DNA of 64,000 nucleotides. Origin: an uncultured Myxococcales bacterium (GTDB taxonomy: Bacteria; Myxococcota_A; UBA9042; DTJE01). The position numbers were made by a program, and so were the translations under genes. Location: the NCBI GenBank assembly GCA_937975765.1, contig CALJUR010000081.1, positions 17,126 through 81,125 of the forward strand. Reading direction: 5' to 3'. The notes under the pieces were generated by a model. That model was not told the DNA's origin and searched no databases. It saw only the letters and a program-made list of their open reading frames with translations. Shown piece by piece: positions 1 to 8,386 of this stretch. The stretch's first letter is position 1. The number at the start of each line of letters is the position of its first letter.

Positions 1-2
1 CC

Positions 3-3000
3 GACGACCTCGGGCAGGACACCGCGCCCCCCGTCCCGTCGATCGACACGGTCCTGTCCACGACCACGGTGAAGGCGGGCCAGGAAGTGGCCGTCACCTG
101 CGTCGGGCACGGGTTCGCCCAGGACCAGGCGGAACTGGTCGTCCGGCTGGCGTCGCAGGGGATCCCCACGGGCGGGCCGTCCGGCGGCGAGGACGCGACC
201 GTGGGCGAGGACCCGTACGTCGGGCCGGACGAGACGCCGGACCTGGCGCTGCCCGAGGGCGTGACCCGGGAAGGCATGGTCCTGAAGTTCACCCGCGTCG
301 AGGTCTACACCGTCGCCTGCTGGGCCCCGGACACCCGCATGCTGGACAAGTCGCCCGCCCGCGTCGTGGTCCGCCCGGCCACCGCCGCGACCGTCGAGAC
401 GTCCGTGACGCCCACCGACATCAAGGCCGGCGAGACCGTCACGGTCACCTGCACGGGCGTGGACATCTACGGCAACCCGCTGGAGTCCCAGATGGTCCCC
501 GGCGTGTCGCCCCCGGCCGGCGTGACGATCCAGGGCATGCTGGTGCAACTGACCAAGGTCGGCACCTACCAGGTCGCGTGCGGCGTGAAGGACACCGCCA
601 TCCTGGACCCGACGCCGGTCACGGTCACGGTCTCGCCGAACCTGCCCAAGCGCATCGTGACCACCGTGACCCCCGACACGTTCGAGGCCGGCGGGTCGGC
701 CGCGCTGTCCTGCAAGGCGCTGGACTACTACGACAACCCGGTGACCAACCTGCCGATGTCGGTGCAGAAGCCCGATGCGCTGGCGCTGGATCGCCTGACC
801 CTGTCCGGCACGCTGGCCGGCCTGTACGTGGTCAAGTGCGTGCCCGAGACCAGCGAGTGGAAGTACTTCACGCTGGTGCCGGCGTCGGTGACGGTGACGC
901 CCGGCCCGCCGGTGACGCTGCTGCTGAACCCGGTGCCGCGCAAGCCCTTCTACGGGAAGAACGAGACGCTGACCGTCACGGCCGAGGCCCGGGACGCTTA
1001 CGGAAACCTGGTCCCCGAGGCGATGGTGCAGGCCCCGGTCGAGATCGACCCGCCGCAGGGGATCACCCCGGTGACCGGCAAGGAGACCCGGGTGTTCCAG
1101 TTGAAGGAGGAGGGCGTCTACCGGATGACCTTCCGGCTGGCCGGTTTCCCGACGGTCTACGCCACGCTGGACGTGACGGTCGAGGGCAGCGGCCCGCTGC
1201 TGTCCATCGAGAGCCCCGAGCGCGGCGACTCGTTCACGGACAAGCCGTCCGTGAACCTGATGGGCTCGGTCAACGACGACGAGTCCGGCGTCCAGTGCGT
1301 CTGGTACAAGCTGAACCGGCTGGACATGGACGACCCGTGCCCGGTCCCGCAGCCGCCCCCCGAGGGCCAGACGTGCTGGATCGACTCCACGCACTGCTGG
1401 ACGCTGATGCGCCTGCAGGCCGGCACCTTCTCGACCGTGCTGAACCACCTGAACCAGGGCGTCAACGTCGTCACCGTCGCAGCCATCAACAATGCGGGCT
1501 CGCTGGTGACCACGTCGCGCGCGTTCCAGTACTCGCGCGTCTTCTACCCGCCGCCCTCCCGGAACGCGGCCCTGGCCGTGGTCCACGACGGGGTGCTGGC
1601 GTTCCTGTCCCGGTTCTTCATCGACGACGGCGACCACGCGGTGCCGCCGAACCCGGACGACCTGGCCACGATCCTGGAGATGGTGGTGTCGTCCCTGAAC
1701 CTGTCGGCGCTGCTGCCGAACCCGCTGGCCGAGGCGGGCCCCTACAAGGTCACGATCCCGTCCATCACCTACGGCAAGCCGCAGTTCAACCTGTACCTGT
1801 ACGACGGCGAGACGGCCAATGACCCCGGCGGCATCCACCTGGTGATGAGCATCCCCAACGTGAAGGTCGACATCGCGGCGATCGGGCGCTGCGACTTCAT
1901 CATCGACTGGTGCCCGGACGTGACCGGCGACGTGTCGTTCTCCCAGTTGCGGGCCATCTCGGACATCGACGTCGGCATGGACGCGTCGGGCCAGGTGGTG
2001 GCCACGATGAAGAACATCCAGGTGGACCTGGGCGGCATGCAGGTCCACATCGACGGGCTGCTGGGGACGCTGCTGGACGGGATCATCAACCTGCTGCTGG
2101 ACGCCTTCCGGCAGACGCTGACCGACACGCTGGAAACGCAGGTCGCGTCGCTGGTCAACGAGACGCTGACCAACGCACTGAAGCAGCTGGACATCGACCA
2201 GTCGCTGGAGATCCCGTCGCTGCTGGGCAACCCGCCCAAGGCCATCCGCCTGCGGGTCAAGCCGTCGAACCTGAAGGTGCGTACGGAGGGCATCGACGTC
2301 GCGATGGACGGGACCATCTCGGCCATCAAGGGCGTGCTGCACGAGCCGCTGGGATCGATCGGGCGCGCGAACTGCAACCTGTTCCCGTACGACGCCGACC
2401 GGACGGGGTTCGACCTGCCGTGGGACGAGGAGGTCGTGCTGGGCGCGTTCGACGACCTGCTGAACCAGGCGCTGTACGCGGTGTGGTACGCCGGCACGCT
2501 GAACCTGACGATCACGCAGGCCGACCTGGGCGACTTCGAGTCCCCGATCGACCTCCGGGACCTGAAGGTCACGCTGGACTTCTACCTGCCGCCGATCCTG
2601 ACCGACTGCAGCGACAAGCGGCAGTTGCAGGCCCAGGTGGGCGACCTGTACGCATGGGTGGACGTGATCCTGCTGGACAACCCGCTGCAACTGGGCGCCT
2701 TCGTGAACGCCACGGCGACCGCGTCGCTGTACCTGACCCCCGGCGAGACGGGCAAGACCGCGGTGGCGGTGCGGCTGGACGACATCGACATGCTGGACCT
2801 CGAGGTCGTCAGCATCAACGAGGACTTCCCGCTGACCGCGGACGACCTGATGACGATGCTGAAGGGCCAGGTGCTGGACGAGGCCCTGAAGGGCGTGAAG
2901 GGCAAGGAACTGTTCGCGTTCGAGATCCCGTCGATCGACATGTCCGGCCTCAGCCCGATGCTGCCGCCGGACCTGACGCTGGACATCCACCTCACCGACC

Positions 3001-3065
3001 TGTCGCGGGACCGCGGCCACACCGTGGTCAAGGGCCTGCTGGGCCAGCCCGCCCCGACGCCCTGA
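3..3065 (+). CDS. Large secreted protein with Ig-like repeats, 5' end outside window
   Basis: The reading frame is open from base 3, so the true start lies left of the window; 1020 residues are visible. The N-terminal third holds at least four related modules. Each starts with a KAGQEVAVTC / KAGETVTVTC / EAGGSAALSC type strand (near residues 23, 141 and 228) and a fourth starts with NETLTVTAEARDAYGN (about 317). DIYGNPL and DYYDNPV turns recur, as in bacterial Ig-like domains. A TCW/THCWT Cys pair follows near residues 455-470. From about residue 520 the chain changes to long alternating hydrophobic strands and an amphipathic stretch rich in L/I, ending with further beta-strand-like sequence. 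That part has no motif I recognise; a lipid-binding (TULIP/BPI-like) fold is only a guess. No signal peptide can be seen because the N-terminus is missing. A surface or secreted role is inferred from the Ig modules. Confidence 0.8.
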   Translation, partial: DDLGQDTAPPVPSIDTVLSTTTVKAGQEVAVTCVGHGFAQDQAELVVRLASQGIPTGGPSGGEDATVGEDPYVGPDETPDLALPEGVTREGMVLKFTRVEVYTVACWAPDTRMLDKSPARVVVRPATAATVETSVTPTDIKAGETVTVTCTGVDIYGNPLESQMVPGVSPPAGVTIQGMLVQLTKVGTYQVACGVKDTAILDPTPVTVTVSPNLPKRIVTTVTPDTFEAGGSAALSCKALDYYDNPVTNLPMSVQKPDALALDRLTLSGTLAGLYVVKCVPETSEWKYFTLVPASVTVTPGPPVTLLLNPVPRKPFYGKNETLTVTAEARDAYGNLVPEAMVQAPVEIDPPQGITPVTGKETRVFQLKEEGVYRMTFRLAGFPTVYATLDVTVEGSGPLLSIESPERGDSFTDKPSVNLMGSVNDDESGVQCVWYKLNRLDMDDPCPVPQPPPEGQTCWIDSTHCWTLMRLQAGTFSTVLNHLNQGVNVVTVAAINNAGSLVTTSRAFQYSRVFYPPPSRNAALAVVHDGVLAFLSRFFIDDGDHAVPPNPDDLATILEMVVSSLNLSALLPNPLAEAGPYKVTIPSITYGKPQFNLYLYDGETANDPGGIHLVMSIPNVKVDIAAIGRCDFIIDWCPDVTGDVSFSQLRAISDIDVGMDASGQVVATMKNIQVDLGGMQVHIDGLLGTLLDGIINLLLDAFRQTLTDTLETQVASLVNETLTNALKQLDIDQSLEIPSLLGNPPKAIRLRVKPSNLKVRTEGIDVAMDGTISAIKGVLHEPLGSIGRANCNLFPYDADRTGFDLPWDEEVVLGAFDDLLNQALYAVWYAGTLNLTITQADLGDFESPIDLRDLKVTLDFYLPPILTDCSDKRQLQAQVGDLYAWVDVILLDNPLQLGAFVNATATASLYLTPGETGKTAVAVRLDDIDMLDLEVVSINEDFPLTADDLMTMLKGQVLDEALKGVKGKELFAFEIPSIDMSGLSPMLPPDLTLDIHLTDLSRDRGHTVVKGLLGQPAPTP

Positions 3066-3261
3066 CAACCCGACCCCCGACAACCCGACCCCCGACGTCC
3101 CGACACCCCAACGCCCGACAACCCGACAACCCGACGCCCTGACGCCCTGACACCCCGACTCCCGACAACCCGACAACCCGACGCCCGACACCCCGACAAC
3201 CCGACGCCCCGACTCCCGACACCCTGACAACCCGACGCCCGACACCCCGACACCCCGACGC
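3063..3261. repeat. Degenerate GACAACCC / GACGCCC short tandem array
   Basis: Directly after the stop codon of the Ig-repeat gene come about 200 bases made almost only of 8-10 base units of the form GACAACCC, GACGCCC, GACACCCC and GACTCCC, in mixed order. The units are phased by the GAC trinucleotide but are not identical, so this is a low-complexity array, not a CRISPR. Open frames through it encode only Gly/Val/Arg/Ser-rich nonsense. Confidence 0.85.
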
Positions 3262-3403
3262 CTCCTTGCCCCTGTAGGGCGGGGCCCCCGCGCCCCGCCT
3301 TCCTGGCCTTTGCGATCGTCGTCTGCCTCACCGGGAAACGCCGGGCAGGGGACGGAGCCCCCCTGCAGATCGGCCCCTTGCGAAGCGGGGGTGTCCGGGA
3401 TTC
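3262..3403. other. Intergenic tail between convergent genes with two G+C-rich hairpins
   Basis: Together with the array before it, this makes about 338 bases without a gene between two convergent genes. It contains GGCGGGG(3278-3284)/CCCCGCC(3293-3299) and GCAGGGG(3345-3351)/CCCCTGC(3360-3366). Both resemble the G+C-rich hairpin family seen at 17.5 and 50.9 kb. They could end transcription from both sides; no T-tract follows either stem. Confidence 0.45.
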
Positions 3404-6070
3404 CTAGTGGAACTGGATGCCGTCGATCAGGACCGCGGTGTCGTAGATCGAATCGCCCCGGTCCGTGGCGTAGAACTTCAGCGTCACCGGCACCGGCGAG
3501 TCGCCCACCATCGCGCTGACGTCGTAGGTGGCCTTCTGCCAGTCGCCCTTCTGGGTCTTCGGATCCCCCTTTGCAACGTCCAGGTCGGTCGTGCCCGTGA
3601 CCCAGACCCCGGTCTGGACATTCGGGTCCAGGTTCTGGTCGAACTTGACGTCCGCCTTCACCAGCCCGACCTCCTTGGCCCCGCAGTCGGACGCCACGCA
3701 GGGGGTGCACACGTCGTCCTTGTCGCAGACCTGCTTCCAGTTGCCTTCCGGGTCCAGGCACTGCTTGTCGCAGTCGTCCTGGATGCACAGGTCGTCGACG
3801 GCCAGGCTGATGACCGGGTAGGACACCAGGGCCTGGTTGGTCAGCGACGCCTGGAAGGAGTCCTGGAAGGCGGTCCCGCAGAACTCCCGGAACTCCTCCG
3901 AGTAGAACTTCCACCAGAAGGTCAACCGCGTGGTGCCGGGGAAGACGCAGAACTTCTGCTCCAGCGAGCCCACCTTGTCGGTGTAGCCCAGGCCGGTCGA
4001 GACGATGCCCATGAACTTCCCCTCGACGGGCTTGGTGACGCCTAGCTGGGGGACGACGCGGCCGTCACCGGACCGGGTCCAGGCCGTGATGTCGCCGGTC
4101 TCGAACCCGTCGTTCAGGATGCCCGAATCCGACACCGACAACCCCTTGGCCCCGAACATCCGGAAGTACGTTCCCGGGTGCGCCGGGTCTTCGGCGCCGA
4201 CCCCGTAGGCGCGGCCCGCGGTCATCCCCTGCTTCATCATCCCGTCGAAGAAGCCGCGGGCCTGCCGGGCGGCGAAGGACGACGACACCACGCCCGAGAA
4301 CCCCGCGATGGCCTTGGCGCCGGCCGCGAACAGCGTGGCCGCCAGCGTGCCGTTGTAGAGGGTGCGGCAGGCCCCCAGGTAGACGAGGCTGTCGGGGAAG
4401 GGCTGGCCGGCCACGTGGAAGTCCAGGAAGGCCGGCGTCACGCCCCAGGTCCGGTCGCCCAGCACGGCGCGCCCGGTCATCACGTCCACCTGCGTGGCGT
4501 CATAGCAGGTGCCCTGGGCGGGAGTGTCCCCGTCCTTGGGCACCGTCACGATCCACTCCATCCCGCTGGGGCAGTCGTCGGCGGTGTCGTATGCCCCGGA
4601 CGCATCCAGCAGGTTGCCGCAGGTCACCGTCTCGCCGGTCCACAGCACCTCCTGGCCGCCCGGGTGGTGCCACCCCATCGCCTTCTTGATGTCGGCGTCC
4701 AGGCCGTGGAAGTAGATCTCGGCATGCGTGGCCAGCGCGACGATGCCGAAGTTCGAGAATTCCCGGAACCGTTGCAGGTTCGCGGCCTTGCCATTGTATG
4801 GGGCGGCCCGGAACGCCGGGCAGGACAGCAGCGCGATGGTGTTCGCGACGTCCAGCGTCTCGTCGTCCGCCCCGAACTCGTCGGAGAAGGGCGACAACAG
4901 CAGGGTGTCCTTCGACCGGACCGGGACGCTGACGGTCGCCGCCGACGAGACCGACCCCAGGGCCGGATCCCCGCCCGCGCCGTCCCCGGACCCGCCCCGC
5001 AGGCCGTCGCGGCCGGTGTTGACCGCCCCCAGCACGCCGTCGCCGAATCGGACCCACACGCCCAGCGCGTCGGCCGGGTCCGAGACCTGCGCCACGGCGG
5101 CATCGGCCTGCAGCACCGCCACCGCCGCCTGGCGGGACTTCGACCGCAGGCCGGTGGTGGCCAGGGTCGCGAAGTACGCCTCCCGTGCATCGATCAGCGT
5201 CTTCTGGTGCGCCGCGCAGGCCTGCGTCGTCAGTCGCGGCACGCAGTCGAACCGGGCCGGCGCGGACAGCGCGAAGTAGGCCTGGCCGTTCGCGTCGGTC
5301 ACGGACACCGCGCCGCGGAAGTACATCGGTCCGGCCTGGTCGCACGCGATCTGCACCCGGATCGTGTACACGCCGTCCGTGGGGATCTCGTCGCCCGAGG
5401 TCAGCGTGATCCCGTCGTCCAGCATGGTCCCCTGGTCCTTCACCAGGGCGCCCTCGGCATCGACCTGGCGCAGGACCACCTTGCCCGACGACACCGAGCC
5501 GAACGGCCCCAGCGCCAGCGTCGCCAGCACCTTCTGGGACTGGCCCACGAACATCGCCGGCGGCCGCATCTGCAGCGCGTTCGGCAGCATGAAGCCGGGG
5601 TTGGACGTGACGACGACGCTGTCGGTGACGGTTCCCTCCTCGCCGGTCGCCGCGACCTTGACCAGGTTGTCGCCCGGGGCCAGGGTGATGCTGTCCGACT
5701 GCCAGAAGGGCGAACCCTCGCTGATTGCCAGCGAGCCGGAGGCGGTCCCGGCCGTCCAGGTCAGCGACGTGAACTTCCCGAAGACCACGCCCGACAGGGA
5801 GACTACCGAACCCGCGGTGGTGGCGTGCCCGCTGCCCGAGGGCTCCGTGATGCGGATCAGCAGTTCGGAGGAGGGATACTCGCTGGCGCCGGGCGGGAGC
5901 CCGGTGTCCTCCTCGATGATCTCGACGGGAAGGTCGCCGGCGGCATCGCCGATCGCATCCGTCGTCCCGAAATCGTACTGGCTGGAGGAATCGCCCGACC
6001 CGCCGCCGCCGTCGCAACCCGCGACCGCCAGGACCGCCGCCACCGCCACAAGGAACCGACCGGCGTGCAT
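3404..6070 (-). CDS. Lipoprotein with caspase/CHAT- or gingipain-like core domain
   Basis: 888 residues from ATG at 6070. An in-frame ATG at 6085 exists but lies almost on the predicted start of transcription (TATAAT at 6101-6096) and has no ribosome site, so 6070 is preferred. The N-terminus is a lipoprotein signal (LAVAGC lipobox) followed by a Gly/Ser linker. Residues about 75-280 look like two beta-sandwich modules. The central part has the pattern of a clan CD cysteine peptidase: a hydrophobic strand ending in ALATHAE (His449), then DSLVYLGACRT (Cys568), then LFAAGAKAIAGFSGVV and a helix ending MTAGRAYG. The His-Cys spacing of about 119 is longer than in CHAT or caspase domains because of a Cys-containing insert. 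The C-terminus (NDGFETGDITAWT onward) is a lectin-like FETGD module with several Cys. A surface-anchored peptidase-like protein is inferred; activity is unproven. Confidence 0.75.
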   Translation of the reverse strand: MHAGRFLVAVAAVLAVAGCDGGGGSGDSSSQYDFGTTDAIGDAAGDLPVEIIEEDTGLPPGASEYPSSELLIRITEPSGSGHATTAGSVVSLSGVVFGKFTSLTWTAGTASGSLAISEGSPFWQSDSITLAPGDNLVKVAATGEEGTVTDSVVVTSNPGFMLPNALQMRPPAMFVGQSQKVLATLALGPFGSVSSGKVVLRQVDAEGALVKDQGTMLDDGITLTSGDEIPTDGVYTIRVQIACDQAGPMYFRGAVSVTDANGQAYFALSAPARFDCVPRLTTQACAAHQKTLIDAREAYFATLATTGLRSKSRQAAVAVLQADAAVAQVSDPADALGVWVRFGDGVLGAVNTGRDGLRGGSGDGAGGDPALGSVSSAATVSVPVRSKDTLLLSPFSDEFGADDETLDVANTIALLSCPAFRAAPYNGKAANLQRFREFSNFGIVALATHAEIYFHGLDADIKKAMGWHHPGGQEVLWTGETVTCGNLLDASGAYDTADDCPSGMEWIVTVPKDGDTPAQGTCYDATQVDVMTGRAVLGDRTWGVTPAFLDFHVAGQPFPDSLVYLGACRTLYNGTLAATLFAAGAKAIAGFSGVVSSSFAARQARGFFDGMMKQGMTAGRAYGVGAEDPAHPGTYFRMFGAKGLSVSDSGILNDGFETGDITAWTRSGDGRVVPQLGVTKPVEGKFMGIVSTGLGYTDKVGSLEQKFCVFPGTTRLTFWWKFYSEEFREFCGTAFQDSFQASLTNQALVSYPVISLAVDDLCIQDDCDKQCLDPEGNWKQVCDKDDVCTPCVASDCGAKEVGLVKADVKFDQNLDPNVQTGVWVTGTTDLDVAKGDPKTQKGDWQKATYDVSAMVGDSPVPVTLKFYATDRGDSIYDTAVLIDGIQFH

Positions 6071-6095
6071 TGCGCACCCCCACAAGCGTCGGAGG

Positions 6096-6101
6096 ATTAT
6101 A
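6096..6101 (-). promoter_or_regulatory. TATAAT -10 box upstream of the caspase-like lipoprotein gene
   Basis: A perfect TATAAT on the minus strand stands 26 bases before the ATG at 6070, in a region otherwise lacking A/T runs. No convincing -35 hexamer lies 16-18 bases upstream. The position supports the downstream ATG over the one at 6085. Confidence 0.4.
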
Positions 6102-6151
6102 TCGGATGGACGCCCGCGGATGCGAGCCGGGCCGCAGGTTCCGCGGCAGAA

Positions 6152-8317
6152 CTACTTCACGTCGACCACGTGGGAAGTCGTCCGGCCCTTCTCGACCGTG
6201 ACGTTCAGGTTCCTGGACGCGACCTGGTTCTTCAGGACGAACACCTGGTTGCCAACCGGCACCTCGAACGAGCGCAGGGGGGTGGTGCCCACCTTGCGCC
6301 CCTTCCAGTAGACGTCGGCCCAGGGCCGGGCGTTGATTGTCACGTAGCCCGTGTCCGCCGGGGTGGCCGGGGCGGGCTTGTCCGGGGCCGCCGCCTTTTC
6401 CAGGTGCACCGTCACCGTCTGCGTCGCCTGCGCGACCTTCACCGTCTGCCGGAACGCCTTCCGTCCCGGGGCGGTCGCGGTGATCTCGACCTCGTCGCCG
6501 ACCCGCGCCAGGCCCTCGACGCGCCCCTGCCCGCCGGGCGTCGCGGCCGGCTTCCCGTTCACCAGGACCTTCGCGGTCGCCGGGTCGACGGACAGGGCCA
6601 GCACGGCGGCCTCGGGCGCCTTGGCGACCACCGGAGGCGTCTCCGTCTTCGGGGGCGTCTCCGGGGGAGCCTGCGGGGGCGCCTGCGGGGGCGTCTCGAC
6701 CTTGGGAGGAGTGGCCGGCGTCTCCGGGGTGGCCGCCTCGGCCGCCTGCGGAGCGGAGGTGCGACCCGCCGGCGCCTCCTCCCCCTGGCCGCCGAACACC
6801 ATCACCCCGGCGAACCCCAGCGCGGCCAGTCCGACCAGCACCATCGCCGCCACCAGCGCCTTCTTGCGGCCGGATCCGGCCGGCGCGCGGCGCAGTTCGG
6901 AAGGCGTTCCCCCGGCGGCCGGGACCTCCACGACCTCCGGGGCGGCAGCCTTCGCGGGCTTCGCCCGGGCCAGGACGGTCTCCACCTCGTCCGCCGGCAG
7001 CGGCAGCGTGATGTTCTTCCCCTCGCGATGGGGCGTCACCTGCGGGGCCGATGCCGACGTCCCCCGCGCCGGGGTCGCGCCCGCGGCGGTCCCCTTCACC
7101 GGCGTCGCGCCCGCGGCGGTCCCGCGGGCCGGGGTCCCCTGGAACGCGGCCAGGTCGGCCTGCGGCGACGAGGTTCCGGCCGACGGCGTCAGCGTGGCCG
7201 AGCCCTCCTTCTCCAGGTAGGTCTCCAGTTCCTTCTGCAGCGTCCCGACCGGCAGCGTCTTCGGCGCCTGCGGAGGACGCGGGAGCGCCTGCGGGGCCTG
7301 GTCCTCGGGCAGCATCACCGTGCCCGAGTCGGGCTGCGGCGGCGGCGCGACCGGGACCGAGGTCCCGGTGTCGGCGTGCACCGGCAGTTCGTCGGAGAAC
7401 AGGTCGGTCATGTACGGCGCGACCGCGACCTCGTCCAGGCCCTGCGCGGTCCGGAACTCGAAGTTCCGCAGTTCCTTCTCCAGCGAGGCCATGTCCGGGA
7501 ACCGGGCGTCCCGGTCCTTCGCCAGGCCCTTCAGCAGGATCGCGTCCAGTTCGGGCGGGACGTCGGGATTCAGCGAGGACGGCGGCGGCACCTCGTGCGA
7601 CAACACGTTGTTCAGGATCTCGAAGTCGGTCTCGCCGTCGAACAGCTTCCGCCCGGTCAGCATCTCCCAGCCGATCGCGCACAGCGCGAACATGTCCGAT
7701 CGGCCGTCCAGCGGCTTGCCGCGCGCCTGTTCCGGGGACATGTACGAGCACTTGCCCTTCACGGTGCCGGCGCGCGTCTTCGTGGACCGCGCCGCCGCCT
7801 TGGCGATGCCGAAGTCCAGGATCTTCGCCTCGCCGCCGAAGGCGATCAGGATGTTGTGCGGGCTGACGTCCCGGTGGACGATGTTCAGCGGCAGGCCGTC
7901 GTCCCCGCGGGCCACGTGGGCGTGCTTCAGGCCGGCCGCGATGTCCGCCACGACGTGCATGGCCTTCAGCGGCGCGATACGGTCGCCGGTCTTCAGGCCC
8001 CGGTCCAGGACCTTGCGCAGGTCCCGGCCGTCGACGTACTCCATCGCGATGTAGTACGAGTCCTCGCACTTGTCGAAGTCGAAGATCTGGACGATGTTCG
8101 GGTGGTGCAGCCGCGCCGCGATCCGCGCCTCGTCGATGAACATCGTGACGAAGGCCTCGTCCTCGGAATAGGACGGCAGGATCCGCTTGATCACGACGTC
8201 GCGCTGGAAGCCTTCCGCGCCGCGGGACTTCGCCAGGAAGATCTCGGCCATGCCCCCCACGGCCAGCTTGCGCATCAGGAGGTACTTGCCGAAAGGCTGG
8301 GGGAGGGTGGGGGCCAT
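6152..8317 (-). CDS. Membrane-anchored Ser/Thr protein kinase with PEGA repeats
   Basis: 721 residues. A eukaryotic-type kinase domain fills residues about 10-285: glycine loop AVGGMAEIF, VVIKRI lysine (Lys44), catalytic loop IVHRDVSPHN (HRD 148-150), DFG (168-170) and SPEQARG activation segment. HRDVSPHN in place of HRDLKPxN is typical of myxobacterial kinases. A Pro/Ala/Thr-rich linker with imperfect GTAAGATP repeats follows. One membrane span (about 485-505, AAMVLVGLAALGFAGVMVFGG) then leads to an outside part with two PEGA-type modules, the first starting VDPATAKVLVNGK and the second INARPWADVYWKGRKVGTTP. The kinase should sit in the cytoplasm with the PEGA repeats outside, as a sensor of the envelope. 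A possible -10 box TATACT is at 8348-8343. Catalytic residues are all present, so it should be active; substrates are unknown. Confidence 0.93.
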   Translation of the reverse strand: MAPTLPQPFGKYLLMRKLAVGGMAEIFLAKSRGAEGFQRDVVIKRILPSYSEDEAFVTMFIDEARIAARLHHPNIVQIFDFDKCEDSYYIAMEYVDGRDLRKVLDRGLKTGDRIAPLKAMHVVADIAAGLKHAHVARGDDGLPLNIVHRDVSPHNILIAFGGEAKILDFGIAKAAARSTKTRAGTVKGKCSYMSPEQARGKPLDGRSDMFALCAIGWEMLTGRKLFDGETDFEILNNVLSHEVPPPSSLNPDVPPELDAILLKGLAKDRDARFPDMASLEKELRNFEFRTAQGLDEVAVAPYMTDLFSDELPVHADTGTSVPVAPPPQPDSGTVMLPEDQAPQALPRPPQAPKTLPVGTLQKELETYLEKEGSATLTPSAGTSSPQADLAAFQGTPARGTAAGATPVKGTAAGATPARGTSASAPQVTPHREGKNITLPLPADEVETVLARAKPAKAAAPEVVEVPAAGGTPSELRRAPAGSGRKKALVAAMVLVGLAALGFAGVMVFGGQGEEAPAGRTSAPQAAEAATPETPATPPKVETPPQAPPQAPPETPPKTETPPVVAKAPEAAVLALSVDPATAKVLVNGKPAATPGGQGRVEGLARVGDEVEITATAPGRKAFRQTVKVAQATQTVTVHLEKAAAPDKPAPATPADTGYVTINARPWADVYWKGRKVGTTPLRSFEVPVGNQVFVLKNQVASRNLNVTVEKGRTTSHVVDVK

Positions 8318-8386
8318 TCCTCTTCTCGCGCGAGCCGCGCGTAGTATAGCACCATCGGCAGGTTCATCGAGTTCCGGTTCGACGGT

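Noticed and set aside
3063..3261. CRISPR array
   Set aside because: Units are only 8-10 bases, variable and without spacers; no cas genes are present.
4178..8344. Plus-strand open frame of 1388 codons
   Set aside because: It is antisense to the kinase and the caspase-like lipoprotein genes and has the biased composition of a shadow frame.
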